64,000 bases of DNA, from assembly GCA_944383325.1 (NCBI GenBank), contig CALWPC010000046.1, forward strand, positions 106,027 to 170,026, given 5' to 3'. Under the pieces are notes generated by a model. That model did no database searches. It was not told the DNA's origin and saw only the letters and a program-made list of their open reading frames with translations. How positions within the stretch are numbered: position 1 is the first letter of the stretch; every line of letters begins with the position of its first letter. The position numbers and the translations under genes were made by a program. The stretch is from an uncultured Lachnospiraceae bacterium (GTDB lineage Bacteria > Bacillota > Clostridia > Lachnospirales > Lachnospiraceae). This document shows, one piece after another, positions 9,877 through 20,340 of the stretch.

Positions 9877-10242
9877 ATGAAGCGAAATGACGTGGTGCTG
9901 ATCATTGTTCTGGCTGCGGCGGCCGTGGGCATTCTCATTGGAAATCGTTTGGAAACTCAGTCCGGAGATACGCTGATTGTCCGTGTTCACGGTGCGGTTG
10001 CACAGACTTATTCTCTCCGCCAAAATGATTCCGGCACGATAACCGGCGCCGGTGGAATTCAACTGTCTTTTTCGATTGAACAAGGACATGTATCTGTTAT
10101 TGAAGCAAACTGTCCGGATAAGCTCTGCATGTCACATCGGCCGATTTCCAAAAACGGCGAGTCCATCATCTGCCTTCCGGCGGGCGTGATTTTGGAAATA
10201 CAAAGTAGTGAGGAGGCGCAATATGATGCGATTGTCCGGTAG
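9877..10242 (+). CDS. NusG domain II-containing membrane-anchored protein
   Basis: 121 residues: one N-terminal membrane segment (VVLIIVLAAAAVGILIG) followed by an exported NusG_II-like beta domain with the family signature NCPDKLCMSHRPISKNGESIICLP (shown here across residues about 76-99). Function is unknown; these proteins are commonly encoded beside a Gx-transporter or RnfG/ApbE-type genes. Here it overlaps the following Gx-transporter gene by 20 bases, which supports joint function and coupled translation. Confidence 0.82.
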   Translation: MKRNDVVLIIVLAAAAVGILIGNRLETQSGDTLIVRVHGAVAQTYSLRQNDSGTITGAGGIQLSFSIEQGHVSVIEANCPDKLCMSHRPISKNGESIICLPAGVILEIQSSEEAQYDAIVR

Positions 10243-10744
10243 CACTTCGATTGCGCGTTTTGGGATGCTGCTTGCGGCGGCTGTGCTTATCAGTTATGTG
10301 GAATCTCTGATTCCGATGCCCCGATTTTTTTATGGATTTAAACTTGGATTAGTAAACGCCATTTTGCTCTCCGTTTTATATCTGGTCAATGCCCGCACGG
10401 CATTTCTGATCTCTGTACTTCGCATTATCCTGATTGGACTTTTATTTGGAAATCTTCTCAGTATGTTGTACAGTCTTGCAGGCGGCATATGGAGTTTACT
10501 ATTGATGTGGGCCGCAAAAAAAAGCGCGCGCTTTTCCGTAGTCGGCGTCAGCGTGATCGGGGGCGTCTCGCATAATCTCGGACAGCTGCTGATTGCCGCG
10601 TTTATTTTACAAATGAACCGGAGCAGCCTGTTGTTTTATTTGTCGGTACTGATTCTGCTTGGGCTGTTGACCGGAACGCTTATCGGATTTCTTACCACAA
10701 AACTGTTGCCATATTTAAAACCATTGTTTCAGATGAAAGCATAA
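10223..10744 (+). CDS. Gx transporter family membrane protein (heptaprenyl diphosphate synthase component I-like)
   Basis: Integral membrane protein with about five hydrophobic segments and the family pattern PMPRFFYGFKLGLVNAILL. Members are annotated as Gx transporters or HepS component-I-like; the substrate is not established. The start is ATG 10223, 6 bases after AGGAGG (10211-10216); an in-frame GTG at 10208 lies upstream of that ribosome binding site and is rejected. The first 20 bases overlap the NusG_II gene. Confidence 0.8.
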   Translation: MMRLSGSTSIARFGMLLAAAVLISYVESLIPMPRFFYGFKLGLVNAILLSVLYLVNARTAFLISVLRIILIGLLFGNLLSMLYSLAGGIWSLLLMWAAKKSARFSVVGVSVIGGVSHNLGQLLIAAFILQMNRSSLLFYLSVLILLGLLTGTLIGFLTTKLLPYLKPLFQMKA

Positions 10745-10780
10745 ATAACGCGTCAGCATATTAATGGAGGAATGATAAGA

Positions 10781-11377
10781 ATGATCGGATTTTTGCGCGG
10801 AGTCCTGGCATGCCGAAAAGAGGACCGCGTTCTCCTGGACGTGCATGGAGTCGGATACGAGGTGTACACGTCCGCCCGCGCACAGGAACAACTTGTTAAT
10901 GAGAAAGAAATTACACTTTATACACATCTGCAAGTACGCGAAGACGCCATGGCGCTGTACGGATTTTTGTCAGAGGAAGACCTTTCGATGTTCAGGCTGT
11001 TAATTTCTGTCAACGGCATCGGCCCAAAAGTTGCCCTTTCCGTTTTTGACGTATTCTCGTCAAACGATCTGAAATTTGCAATTTTATCCGGCGATACCAA
11101 AAGTATTTCCAAAGCGCCTGGTATCGGCCCGAAAACCGCGCAGCGTATGGTGATGGAATTAAAAGACCGCGTATCGTTAAATCAAGCATTTGAAGAACGC
11201 CTGCAAGATAGCGCTTCTGATTCCGCCGGCACGCAAAGCGCGGATGAGGCAGTGGAAGGCTTGATTGCACTAGGTTACTCTGCAACTGAGGCATTCCGGG
11301 CAGTTCAGCGCGCGAAAACAAACGAGCCGGCCACTGCCGAGGAACTGATCAAAGCCGCGCTGAAACAATTAATGTAA
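10781..11377 (+). CDS. ruvA: Holliday junction branch migration protein RuvA
   Basis: Tetrameric DNA-binding subunit of the RuvAB branch-migration motor. Starts MIGFLRGVLACR, the family N-terminus, at ATG 10781; the in-frame ATG at 10772 is only one base from GGAGG and is rejected. The helix-hairpin-helix motifs (NGIGPKVALSVF, PGIGPKTAQRMVMELKD) and the C-terminal RuvB-contacting helical domain (residues about 150-198) are present. ruvB follows after 12 bases. Confidence 0.96.
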   Translation: MIGFLRGVLACRKEDRVLLDVHGVGYEVYTSARAQEQLVNEKEITLYTHLQVREDAMALYGFLSEEDLSMFRLLISVNGIGPKVALSVFDVFSSNDLKFAILSGDTKSISKAPGIGPKTAQRMVMELKDRVSLNQAFEERLQDSASDSAGTQSADEAVEGLIALGYSATEAFRAVQRAKTNEPATAEELIKAALKQLM

Positions 11378-11389
11378 GGAGAAAACCAA

Positions 11390-12388
11390 ATGGGTAAGCG
11401 CATTATTACGTCTGCGGCTACGCCGGAAGATCTCGCGATCGAGTCCACGCTTCGGCCGCGGACTCTGGACGAATACATTGGACAGGAAAAGGCGAAAGAT
11501 ACGTTAAAAATCTATATTTCCGCAGCCAAGCAGAGGGCAGATTCTCTGGATCATGTGCTGTTTTACGGCCCTCCCGGCCTTGGCAAGACAACGCTCGCCG
11601 GTATTATCGCCAACGAGATGGGGGTGCAGCTGCGGATTACATCCGGTCCTGCTATCGAAAAGCCCGGCGAGTTGGCTGCTATTTTAAATAACCTGCAAGA
11701 CGGCGACGTCCTGTTTATTGATGAAATTCACCGCTTAAACCGGCAAGTAGAAGAGGTTCTTTACCCCGCAATGGAAGATTTTGCGATTGATATTATGATT
11801 GGAAAAGGCGCTTCTGCGAGATCCATCCGACTGGATCTTCCTCCTTTTACACTGGTCGGAGCAACCACTAGGGCGGGAATGCTGACCGCCCCTCTGCGCG
11901 ACCGGTTTGGAGTCATCAGCCGCCTGGAATTTTACACGGCGCAGGAGCTTGCGGAGATTGTCATGCGCTCCGCCAAAGTGCTCGGCGTCTCTGTCGATAC
12001 GCAGGGCGCTCTCGAAATTGCTCGCCGAAGCCGGGGAACCCCGCGTCTTGCCAACCGGCTGTTAAAGCGGGTGCGCGATGTGGCCGAAGTCCGGTATGAC
12101 GGAGTCATCACAAGTGATATTGCCTTTGAGGCGTTAGATTTGCTTGACGTTGACCGCATGGGACTCGATCATATTGACCGCACATTGCTGTTGACCATTA
12201 TTGAGAAATTTTCCGGCGGACCGGTAGGACTGGACACATTGGCCGCCGCCGTCGGAGAAGATGCAGAGACAATCGAAGAAGTCTATGAACCATATCTGAT
12301 TCAAAACGGCTTCCTCGCAAGAACGCCGCGAGGGCGTGTAATCACAAGGACCGCATATGAACATTTTGGAATTCAACCGTTGCAGTGA
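11390..12388 (+). CDS. ruvB: Holliday junction branch migration DNA helicase RuvB
   Basis: Hexameric AAA+ motor of RuvAB. Walker [11 protein letters not shown] near residue 61, Walker B DEIHRLNR near 112, sensor [18 protein letters not shown], and a C-terminal winged-helix ending [17 protein letters not shown]. 332 residues, normal. AAGGAG precedes the ATG. Confidence 0.97.
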   Translation: MGKRIITSAATPEDLAIESTLRPRTLDEYIGQEKAKDTLKIYISAAKQRADSLDHVLFYGPPGLGKTTLAGIIANEMGVQLRITSGPAIEKPGELAAILNNLQDGDVLFIDEIHRLNRQVEEVLYPAMEDFAIDIMIGKGASARSIRLDLPPFTLVGATTRAGMLTAPLRDRFGVISRLEFYTAQELAEIVMRSAKVLGVSVDTQGALEIARRSRGTPRLANRLLKRVRDVAEVRYDGVITSDIAFEALDLLDVDRMGLDHIDRTLLLTIIEKFSGGPVGLDTLAAAVGEDAETIEEVYEPYLIQNGFLARTPRGRVITRTAYEHFGIQPLQ

Positions 12389-14828
12389 AAAAATGAATAA
12401 AATGGAGCTTCTCGCTCCCGCAGGCTCTATGGAAGCGTTTCGGGCCGCGGTACTCTGCGGTGCGGATGCGGTGTACGCCGGACTCGGGAAATTCGGTGCG
12501 CGCGCCTATGCAGAAAACTTTACAACCGAAACATTTCTTGAGGCGATGGAGTTTGCACATCTGCACGAAAAGCGCGTATACCTGACCGTGAACACTCTAT
12601 TTAAACAAAGTGAGCTAGACAGCAATTTCTATCAGATGATTGCGCCTCTCTATGAACGCGGTCTTGACGGGGTCATTGTTCAGGATTTAGGCGTATTTTC
12701 TTTTCTTCAGGAAGCGTTTCCGGATCTGGCGCTTCACGCGAGTACACAGATGACGGTTACGTCCTCCTCAGCGGCAAACTGGCTCAAAGAGCGCGGCGCG
12801 ACGCGGATCGTTCCGGCCAGGGAATTGTCGCTAAACGAGCTGTCACAAATTAAAAAAGATACCGGATTGGAAATCGAGGTTTTTGTACATGGAGCGCTTT
12901 GTTATTCTTATTCCGGTCAATGCCTGTTCAGCAGCATGCTCGGGGGCCGCAGCGGCAACCGGGGCAAGTGCGCACAGCCATGCCGGCTGTTATACAATGC
13001 CGGATCAATCTGCGCGCATCTCCTCTCTATGAAAGATTTAAACGGTCTGGCAATGCTTCCCGCACTGAAGAGGGCAGGGGTGGATTCCCTGAAAATCGAG
13101 GGGCGGATGAAAAGCCCGGAATATACTGCGGCTACCGTTTCCATATACCGCATGTATCTGGATCAGCTGTATATAAGCGGAGAACAATCTTATCAGGTAG
13201 ATCCCAAGGATCTGCAGACGCTTGCTGAAATCTACAACCGGGGCGGGTTTACAGAGGGATATTTCTATCAAAAAAACAGTCCTCATATGATCAGTCCCTA
13301 TCGCCCGAATCACTACGGCTATCAAATCGGCAACGCCGTAAAAACAAACAACAGCCTGACCGTCACTCTTGAACAGCCGGTTCACGCGAAGGATGTTCTT
13401 GAAATTCGGGACAGAAAGGAGAACACGTTACTGCGCTTTACCGCGCGCGAATCGAAAACAATCGGTGAAACAATTTCGCTGCCGTCCAAAAAGAGCGGTT
13501 CCGGCGCAGTATTCCGCGTGCACAGCGAAACACTTCTCGACGAATGGCGCAAACAAATCCGAACGCATGCGAAACGGATCAAACGTCCAATTACCGGAAA
13601 GGTTTATGCCAAATTGGGAGAACCGTTGTCGCTCACCGTCAGAGATTCTGCAACCGGATACGAACAGACCGTCTCTGCCGGCACACCGGAACCTGCCATT
13701 TCGCAGCCGTTAAGCGAACAACAGCTGCGTGAGGCGATCCAAAAAACAGGCGATACGGTATTTTCCTTTACCAGTCTTGACGTCGTATGCGGGGACCATT
13801 TATTTATCCCACGGCAAACACTCAACGCTCTGCGAAGAAATGCGCTCTGCGCCCTGCAAAACCGCATTATCGCCGTCCGCCGAACGCCGGCACACAGCCC
13901 GCGCGTGTCCCCGGAAACAACACCGACGAGGTATTCAACGCCAAATTGGTCGGTTTTAGTGACGCTGTATGAACAGTTGACCGAAGTATTATCATATCCC
14001 CAAGTGAAACGTATTTACGTAGAATATAATCTGTATTCTACTTACAGACAGCAGATTTTACATTTATCGAAAGAGCATAAGATCGAATGGTTTCTCGCTA
14101 TGCCCCATGTATTTCGTCAACAGGAACTGGAGGCTATGCAGTCTGAACTTTCGGACGTCAACCGACAATTTTGCGGTGTTCTTGTGCGCAATCTGGACAG
14201 TTACGCATGGGCGCGCGCTCACTGCGGTTCCTTGGCAATCGTCTGCGACAGCTCTCTGTACGCGTGGAACCTGCGTGCAGCCGGCGTGCTTCGCAGCAAT
14301 ACGTTCACCTGTCCCCCGAAAGCGGACCCATCGGTATCATTGACTGCGCCGTTAGAACTCAATCAGTCAGAGCTTCTGCAGCATCCGATTTATGAAGAAT
14401 ATATCGCATACGGAAGAACGGCGCTCATGGTTGCCGCAAATTGTCTTGCAAAGACAAGCGCGGTTCTTGCCAACAAAAATACGGCGGTGTCCGGAGCCTC
14501 AATTTGCAAAAAAACGCAAAATGTGTTATATTTAACCGACCGCTATCGAAAGCGGTTTCCAGTCGTCCGATACTGTTTCAGTTGTTATAATGTGATTTTC
14601 AACGCGGATCCTCTTTGTTTATTCGATCAGATGACCGCCTTGAAACAGCTGAATCCTGAATTTCTGAGGCTGTCGTTCACGGATGAGAACGCCGGCCAAT
14701 GCAGACAGATTCTCGCATTATTTCTGGATCCACGGACAACTGACGGGAAACAGACGTCCGCTGCGGATCTGTCTGTGGCCTTGCCGGACGGATTTACCCG
14801 CGGACATTTTAAAAGGGGAGTCGAATAG
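12357..14828 (+). CDS. U32 family peptidase, long RlhA/DUF3656-type
   Basis: Long U32 protein (823 residues). The N-terminal half has [28 protein letters not shown], the core [19 protein letters not shown] followed by AQPCR, and [32 protein letters not shown]. Related U32 proteins act in 23S rRNA hydroxylation (RlhA) or prephenate-dependent tRNA modification rather than proteolysis; the long form with a C-terminal DUF3656-like region fits RlhA, an inference. Two starts are possible: ATG 12357 (AAGGA 6 bases upstream, inside ruvB) or ATG 12393 (4 bases after the ruvB stop, no clear ribosome binding site, but closest to the conserved start). Confidence 0.85.
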   Translation: MNILEFNRCSEKMNKMELLAPAGSMEAFRAAVLCGADAVYAGLGKFGARAYAENFTTETFLEAMEFAHLHEKRVYLTVNTLFKQSELDSNFYQMIAPLYERGLDGVIVQDLGVFSFLQEAFPDLALHASTQMTVTSSSAANWLKERGATRIVPARELSLNELSQIKKDTGLEIEVFVHGALCYSYSGQCLFSSMLGGRSGNRGKCAQPCRLLYNAGSICAHLLSMKDLNGLAMLPALKRAGVDSLKIEGRMKSPEYTAATVSIYRMYLDQLYISGEQSYQVDPKDLQTLAEIYNRGGFTEGYFYQKNSPHMISPYRPNHYGYQIGNAVKTNNSLTVTLEQPVHAKDVLEIRDRKENTLLRFTARESKTIGETISLPSKKSGSGAVFRVHSETLLDEWRKQIRTHAKRIKRPITGKVYAKLGEPLSLTVRDSATGYEQTVSAGTPEPAISQPLSEQQLREAIQKTGDTVFSFTSLDVVCGDHLFIPRQTLNALRRNALCALQNRIIAVRRTPAHSPRVSPETTPTRYSTPNWSVLVTLYEQLTEVLSYPQVKRIYVEYNLYSTYRQQILHLSKEHKIEWFLAMPHVFRQQELEAMQSELSDVNRQFCGVLVRNLDSYAWARAHCGSLAIVCDSSLYAWNLRAAGVLRSNTFTCPPKADPSVSLTAPLELNQSELLQHPIYEEYIAYGRTALMVAANCLAKTSAVLANKNTAVSGASICKKTQNVLYLTDRYRKRFPVVRYCFSCYNVIFNADPLCLFDQMTALKQLNPEFLRLSFTDENAGQCRQILALFLDPRTTDGKQTSAADLSVALPDGFTRGHFKRGVE

Positions 14829-14831
14829 GAA

Positions 14832-16187
14832 ATGACAGCGATTATTACGGTAATAGCACGTTATCTGATGATTGTGCTGATTGCGGTATACACCCTGCAA
14901 AGTTTTACAGTATTTCGAAAAAAAACAGAAGCAGAGAGACAGCCTGTTTATAAAAGCCAGCTCGTTGAAATGCTTCTTTTACATTTTATTGCCTATGTAG
15001 TCATGTATTTACATACGCATGATCTGCTGTTGATTTTTTACTATATTGCGCAGATCACTTACCTGACGGCTACCATGATTGCATTTCGGATGATTTATCC
15101 GAAATTGTCACGGCTGCTGATGAATCATATGTATATGCTGCTATTAATTGGATTTATTGTACTTACCAGGTTAGACGCCGAAAAATCCATGAAACAATTC
15201 AGCATTGCTGCGCTCGCCACTTTTTTATCGCTGCTTGTGCCGGTTATTATCCGAAAAGCACGGTTTCTCCGTAACTGGACATGGGTATATTGTATTCTCG
15301 GCGCCGGTCTTTTAGTCGCAGTAGCAGTACTCGGATCGGAGACGTTCGGATCCAAAATTAATTTTACTATTGGCGGAGTCACCTTTTCGCCCAACGAATT
15401 TGTGAAAATTATTTTTGTTTTCTTTGTGGCGGCGATTTATTCAAAAGCAACGACATTTAAAACAGTCGTGCTTGCCACCGTGCTTGCCGCGGCGCATATA
15501 CTGATTTTGGTCGTTTCCAGAGATCTTGGAAGCGCACTCATTTATTTTGTCGTATATATGTCCATGATGTTTATTGCGACTAAACGGTTTGCTTATTTAT
15601 TCGGCGGACTTCTGTCATTTTCCGGCGCCGCATGCGCAGCCTATTTTTTATTTAGTCACGTCCGGGTGCGGGTACTTACATGGACCACTCCGTTTGAAAT
15701 TATCAAAAATGATACGAGTCAGCTCGCACAGTCGCTGTTTGCGATTGGCACCGGCGGTTTTTTCGGAAGCGGTCTCTACGAGGGTATTCCAAATACGATA
15801 CCTGTGGCCGCCGCCGATTTTATTTTCAGCGTCATCTGCGAGGAATTGGGAACATTGTTCGGCATCTGTATCATTTTAATCTGTCTGGGATGTTTTGTGA
15901 TGTTTGCAAAAACGGCACTGCAAACAGAAGATTTATTTTATAAACTGGTCGGCTTTGGGTTGGCGGTTGTATTTATTTTTCAGGTATTTCTCACTATCGG
16001 CGGGGGAACAAAATTTATTCCGCTTACCGGCGTCACACTGCCGTTAGTCAGCTACGGAGGCACTTCGCTAATCAGTTCACTGATCTTATTTGCTATTATG
16101 CAGGGACTTTACATTTTGAATCAGGACGAAGGGGAGTCGAATGAAAATGTCCAAAAGCAAATCGAACGGTCAGAAAAAAGAGCATAA
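14832..16187 (+). CDS. FtsW/RodA/SpoVE family peptidoglycan polymerase
   Basis: SEDS-family glycosyltransferase that polymerises lipid II, working with a class B PBP. About ten membrane segments. Family signatures: FSPNEFVKI in the middle, SRDLGSALIYF (conserved Asp), VICEELGTLFG, and TLPLVSYGGTSLISSL near the C-terminus. 451 residues, longer than FtsW by an N-terminal extension of membrane segments. Overlaps the next gene, a class B PBP, by 47 bases, so the two form a matched pair. Whether it serves elongation, division or sporulation cannot be read from the sequence. Confidence 0.9.
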   Translation: MTAIITVIARYLMIVLIAVYTLQSFTVFRKKTEAERQPVYKSQLVEMLLLHFIAYVVMYLHTHDLLLIFYYIAQITYLTATMIAFRMIYPKLSRLLMNHMYMLLLIGFIVLTRLDAEKSMKQFSIAALATFLSLLVPVIIRKARFLRNWTWVYCILGAGLLVAVAVLGSETFGSKINFTIGGVTFSPNEFVKIIFVFFVAAIYSKATTFKTVVLATVLAAAHILILVVSRDLGSALIYFVVYMSMMFIATKRFAYLFGGLLSFSGAACAAYFLFSHVRVRVLTWTTPFEIIKNDTSQLAQSLFAIGTGGFFGSGLYEGIPNTIPVAAADFIFSVICEELGTLFGICIILICLGCFVMFAKTALQTEDLFYKLVGFGLAVVFIFQVFLTIGGGTKFIPLTGVTLPLVSYGGTSLISSLILFAIMQGLYILNQDEGESNENVQKQIERSEKRA

Positions 16188-17619
16188 AAAACAAACTGGA
16201 AAAAACAGGGAAATTGTCGTTCTCACCTGTTTCTTTGTCGGAATTTTTCTTTTTTTGATCGGTTATCTGATTTATTTTCAGGTTGTTCGCGGTGAGGAAA
16301 TTGCAAACAGTCCATATAACCGCAAACGCCAAAACTTACTTGCGGAAAAGGTTGTTCGCGGTGAGATTGTATCGGCGAACGGGGAGGTGCTCGCCCGCAC
16401 CATTGTGGATGAAGATGGAAACGAGACACGAGAATATCCGTACGGCCGCATGTTCTCCCATGTGGTAGGATACAGTTTAAACGGCGGCTCCGGTCTTGAG
16501 GCGGCTTACAATATTCGTCTTCTTCGCTCGCATTCGTTCTTTTTGGAGCGCATCAAAAATTCGCTGACAGACACAAAAAATATCGGAGACCGTCTCGTCA
16601 CAACGCTTGACACCGGACTGCAAACCGCAGCTTACGATGCGCTCGGCGACAACGAAGGCGCAATCGTTGTCATGCGGCCGAAAACGGGAGAAGTACTGGC
16701 CATGGTGTCCAAACCGGATTTTAATCCCAATAATATTGAAGAAATGTGGGACTACTTTACCTCCGAGGAAGGCGAAAATGACAGCTCCCTTGTCAACCGC
16801 GCCACACAGGGATTATATCCGCCAGGTTCGACGTTTAAAATTCTGACGACACTCGGCTATCTCAAACAAAATGAAGATCAGTACGAAAATTATGAGTATG
16901 TATGCGACGGCCATATTGAAGTTGACGGTGAAGTCATCAACTGTTATCACAATACCGCGCACGGCACTTTGAATTTGCGGCGTTCCTTTGCGCTGTCGTG
17001 CAATTCTTCTTTTGTGCATATCGGTTTATCGCTCAACCGAAAGCAAATGAATTCGCTCTGCAACTCTTTTTTGTTTAACCGCAGCCTGCCCATTGTTCTG
17101 CCTTACTCGCAGAGCACTTTTGAAATGGATCAAAATATGACGCACGAAAAACTGATGCAGACCGTCATCGGCCAGGGAGATACACTGGTTACTCCGCTTC
17201 ATATGGCAATGATTGTTTCCGCCATCGCCAACGACGGCACGATGATGGCTCCATATTTTATTGATCACATTGAAAATGACAGCGGCGACGTCGTCAAGAC
17301 ATACAAGCCTTCTGTGGCCGCGTCTAATTTACTGACGGAACGAGAAGCCCAGATACTCACAGACTTTATGCAGGATGTCATTGAGGAGGGCACGGCAACG
17401 TCTCTGAAAAATGATGATTATTCTGTAGCCGGAAAAACAGGGTCGGCAGAATACGGGGAAGAAAAAGGAAACAGTCATTCCTGGTTCGTATGTTTTGCCC
17501 CTGCCAGCGATCCGGAAATTGTGGTCAGTGTCATTATCGAGGGCGGCGGAAGCGGCAGCGACTACGGAGTGCCGATTGCCCGAAAAGTATTAAATGAGTA
17601 TTTTTATGGGACAGATTAA
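16141..17619 (+). CDS. Class B penicillin-binding protein (PbpA-like transpeptidase)
   Basis: Peptidoglycan DD-transpeptidase, anchored by one N-terminal membrane segment (residues about 24-46). The active-site serine lies in STFK near residue 229, the SxN motif is SCN near 287, and the KTG motif is in AGKTGSAEY near 432. 492 residues: shorter than FtsI/PBP2, lacking the long pedestal, similar to PbpA-type partners of SEDS proteins. Start overlaps the FtsW/RodA gene; GGGGAG lies 5-6 bases before the ATG. Confidence 0.92.
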   Translation: MKMSKSKSNGQKKEHKKQTGKNREIVVLTCFFVGIFLFLIGYLIYFQVVRGEEIANSPYNRKRQNLLAEKVVRGEIVSANGEVLARTIVDEDGNETREYPYGRMFSHVVGYSLNGGSGLEAAYNIRLLRSHSFFLERIKNSLTDTKNIGDRLVTTLDTGLQTAAYDALGDNEGAIVVMRPKTGEVLAMVSKPDFNPNNIEEMWDYFTSEEGENDSSLVNRATQGLYPPGSTFKILTTLGYLKQNEDQYENYEYVCDGHIEVDGEVINCYHNTAHGTLNLRRSFALSCNSSFVHIGLSLNRKQMNSLCNSFLFNRSLPIVLPYSQSTFEMDQNMTHEKLMQTVIGQGDTLVTPLHMAMIVSAIANDGTMMAPYFIDHIENDSGDVVKTYKPSVAASNLLTEREAQILTDFMQDVIEEGTATSLKNDDYSVAGKTGSAEYGEEKGNSHSWFVCFAPASDPEIVVSVIIEGGGSGSDYGVPIARKVLNEYFYGTD

Positions 17620-17650
17620 GTGCCGTACAGATGCGGGCAGCTATTTGCTA

Positions 17651-17679
17651 TTGCAAAATCAGGTCAGATGTTCTATACT
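17651..17679 (+). promoter_or_regulatory. Promoter ahead of the Nudix gene
   Basis: TTGCAA at 17651-17656, 17-base spacer, TATACT at 17674-17679. It stands in the 104-base gap between the PBP gene and the Nudix gene and would start the 17.7-24.3 kb run. Confidence 0.6.
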
Positions 17680-17723
17680 GTTAAATGAGTGAGTATACAC
17701 ACCATTTTACAGGAGGAATTGCA

Positions 17724-18176
17724 ATGATAGAAGCAACAAGCTGTGGCGGTGTGGTTATTTTTCGGGGTAAAATTCTTCTGCTGTACAAAAATTACAGAAA
17801 CAAATACGAAGGATGGGTTTTGCCAAAAGGAACCGTGGAAGAGGGCGAAGATTTTAAGGACACGGCGATTCGGGAGGTCCGCGAGGAGACAAGCGTCAAA
17901 GCCTCTATTATCAAATATGTCGGAAAAAGTCAGTATTCTTTTACGGTACCGGAAGATACGGTGGAAAAGGACGTGCACTGGTATCTTATGATGGCAGATA
18001 ACTACTACAGCAAACCACAACGAGAGGAATATTTTGTTGATTCCGGTTATTACAAATTTCACGAGGCATATCATCTTCTGAAATTTTCCAATGAGAAGCA
18101 GATCCTGGAAAAAGCGTACAACGAATATCTGGATCTGAAGAAATGTAATTTATGGGGCAACAAAAAATATTTCTGA
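17724..18176 (+). CDS. Nudix hydrolase
   Basis: Small pyrophosphohydrolase, 150 residues. The Nudix box is complete, running from GTVEEGED to REVREETSV near residues 36-58 with the metal-binding REVREE core. Substrate cannot be assigned. Start ATG 17724 has AGGAGG (17711-17716) 7 bases upstream; an in-frame ATG at 17685 lies before that site and is rejected. Lachnospiraceae often have a Nudix gene beside the HlyD-like/YggS run, as here. Confidence 0.88.
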   Translation: MIEATSCGGVVIFRGKILLLYKNYRNKYEGWVLPKGTVEEGEDFKDTAIREVREETSVKASIIKYVGKSQYSFTVPEDTVEKDVHWYLMMADNYYSKPQREEYFVDSGYYKFHEAYHLLKFSNEKQILEKAYNEYLDLKKCNLWGNKKYF

Positions 18177-18196
18177 ATGAAACAAAAGTCAGCATT

Positions 18197-18227
18197 CAAT
18201 AGCTTTGGGAGGTTCCCAAAGCTATTG
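18197..18227 (+). repeat. Perfect inverted repeat just upstream of the HlyD-like gene
   Basis: A 14-bp perfect stem (18197-18210 with 18214-18227) around a 3-base loop, ending 4 bases before the AAGGAGG of the next gene. No T run follows on either strand, so it is not a typical intrinsic terminator. It may be an RNA stability or translation-control hairpin. Confidence 0.7.
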
Positions 18228-18245
18228 TGATAAGGAGGTATACGT

Positions 18246-19610
18246 TTGCCCCAAAATAAAGAAACCAACGTTACAAAATTCAGACGTTTCCGTCCTGATT
18301 TGGGCACACTGGTTTTCGGTTTTGTGTTTTTATATATTCTGATCTGTGTCGTGATCTATTTTACGAGAGACCATGTCGCTATCTATCAGGTAAAAACCGG
18401 TGAAATTGTTGAAAATCAAATGTATACCGGTCTGGTGCTCCGCACGGAACAACTGTTTTATTCCGAAAACAGCGGGTATCTGACTTATATTGGCCGGGAG
18501 GGCAGCAGAGTCAGTCCGCAGAGCACCGTGTATGTAGTCGGCTCGACGGCGAACACACCGTCCGATGAAAGCGGCGCCTCTTATACGTTTACCTCGGAAG
18601 ATTATGCCCAGCTGTTTCAGGAAATCGAAGGATTTCAGACGGTATTTGAAACGGATCACTTTGCCACGGTCTACAATTTTAAATCTTCATTTTACAGTAC
18701 GGTTTTAAATACCTATCAGGCCGGACAGGTATCAAACGGACTAGTCAGCGGCGCGCTCTCTAGCGCCCTTGCCAAGGCATCCGGCGTTTTGGTGTACAGC
18801 TATGACGGACTGGAAAATGTCACGTATGAAACATTTGAGCCGTCTATGCTCAATAATAATGACTATGAGCTGACCACGCTGAAAGGGCGCGAACAAATTT
18901 CCGACAACGAACCGGTCTACAAACTCATTACCGATGAACCTTGGGAAATTATTATTGAACTGGATGATACCACCGCGGCCAAGTATGTGGACGATCAGTA
19001 TGTGGAGGTTCGTTTTCTCAAAGATCAAAATACTGTCTGGGGTCAGATTTCCAAATTTGAGCGCGACGATACCTGGTATTGCCGCCTGAAATTTACTAAT
19101 TCCATGGTTCGGTACGCTACCGAACGGTATCTGGAAATTGAAGTAATGTTAGATAGCCAACGCGGTCTGAAAATTCCTAATTCCGCTATTGAGGAAAAGA
19201 AATTTTACACTGTACCGATGGAGTATCTAATGACCAATGAACTAGAAAACCAAACAGAATTCCGAGTTACGAAAGTTGACAAAAAAGGCAATACATCCGT
19301 TGAAAACATTCAAATTACGCCTTATTACACCGATCAGGAATTTGCGTATATCAGCATGGACGACCTGACATCTGACATTACGCAGATTATTCATCCTGAA
19401 ACCGGCGCTCTGTATACGATTGGCCAGATTGGAACGCTGTCCGGTGTATACAATGTCAATAAAGGATATGCCGTGTTCAACGTCATTACTGTGCTCTACA
19501 AAAACGATGACTACAGCATTGTCAAAGCGAACGAAACCTATGGCTTGACACAATACGACCGTATTGCACTCGACGGCAGCAGTGTAGAAGATGACCAGGT
19601 AATCTACTAA
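18246..19610 (+). CDS. HlyD-like periplasmic/membrane-fusion adaptor protein
   Basis: 454 residues with one N-terminal membrane segment (LVFGFVFLYILICVVIYFT) and a large outer-face part. A lipoyl/barrel-sandwich-like stretch follows it (VKTGEIVENQMYTGLVLRTE, and GYLTYIGREGSRVSPQSTVY), the pattern for which Lachnospiraceae proteins at this locus are annotated HlyD-like. No ABC or RND partner is nearby, so export function is not supported; a role in the envelope or division is possible given the yggS-sepF context. Translation starts at TTG 18246, 7 bases after AAGGAGG (18232-18238); no ATG is suitably placed. Confidence 0.7.
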   Translation: MPQNKETNVTKFRRFRPDLGTLVFGFVFLYILICVVIYFTRDHVAIYQVKTGEIVENQMYTGLVLRTEQLFYSENSGYLTYIGREGSRVSPQSTVYVVGSTANTPSDESGASYTFTSEDYAQLFQEIEGFQTVFETDHFATVYNFKSSFYSTVLNTYQAGQVSNGLVSGALSSALAKASGVLVYSYDGLENVTYETFEPSMLNNNDYELTTLKGREQISDNEPVYKLITDEPWEIIIELDDTTAAKYVDDQYVEVRFLKDQNTVWGQISKFERDDTWYCRLKFTNSMVRYATERYLEIEVMLDSQRGLKIPNSAIEEKKFYTVPMEYLMTNELENQTEFRVTKVDKKGNTSVENIQITPYYTDQEFAYISMDDLTSDITQIIHPETGALYTIGQIGTLSGVYNVNKGYAVFNVITVLYKNDDYSIVKANETYGLTQYDRIALDGSSVEDDQVIY

Positions 19611-19636
19611 ACAGAAAGGCGGGTGTTTTTGTAAAT

Positions 19637-20326
19637 ATGGTGACAGAAAATTTACAGACTGTGCGCACAAAAATTTGTGAAGCTTGCGCGCGTGTTGGAC
19701 GGGATCCGTCGGAAATCACTTTAATAGCGGTGAGCAAGACAAAGCCAAATGAAATGATTGCGGAGGCCATTGCCGCCGGTCAGGTGGATTTCGGCGAAAA
19801 CAAGGTGCAGGAAATACTGAAAAAGAAGCCCGAATTTCCCCAGAACATCCGATGGCATATGATCGGCCATCTTCAGACAAATAAGGTGCGTCAGATCATT
19901 CCGCAGGCTGCGCTCATCCATTCCGTTGATTCCATGCATCTGGCGCAGGCCATCGACCGGGAGGCGGGCAAGTTGGGCATTCAAGTGCCGATTTTGATTG
20001 AAGTCAATGTCGCAAACGAGGAGAGCAAATATGGAATCCGTTTGGATGAGACATCGGCTTTTGTCGAACAGGCGGCCAATCTGCCAAACATTCGTGTCGA
20101 AGGTTTGATGACGATTGCCCCTTTTGTCGAAAACGCAGAGGACAATCGTGAAATTTTTTCGAAATTATATCAAGAATATCTTGACATTCAAGCCAAAAAC
20201 ATTGATAATGTCCATATGAATGTACTGTCGATGGGTATGACCAATGATTATGAAGTTGCCGTGGAAGAGGGCGCAACGATGGTTCGGGTTGGCACCGGTA
20301 TATTCGGAGTACGAGACTATAGATAA
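19637..20326 (+). CDS. yggS: YggS family PLP-binding protein
   Basis: Pyridoxal-phosphate-binding protein for PLP homeostasis (PLPBP family). The PLP lysine is in AVSKTKP near residue 36; other signatures are FGENKVQE, WHMIGHLQTNK, and the phosphate-binding LSMGMTNDYEVAVEEGATMVR region near the C-terminus. 229 residues. It precedes sepF by 14 bases, the common Gram-positive order. Confidence 0.95.
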   Translation: MVTENLQTVRTKICEACARVGRDPSEITLIAVSKTKPNEMIAEAIAAGQVDFGENKVQEILKKKPEFPQNIRWHMIGHLQTNKVRQIIPQAALIHSVDSMHLAQAIDREAGKLGIQVPILIEVNVANEESKYGIRLDETSAFVEQAANLPNIRVEGLMTIAPFVENAEDNREIFSKLYQEYLDIQAKNIDNVHMNVLSMGMTNDYEVAVEEGATMVRVGTGIFGVRDYR

Positions 20327-20340
20327 AAGGAGATTTTACT

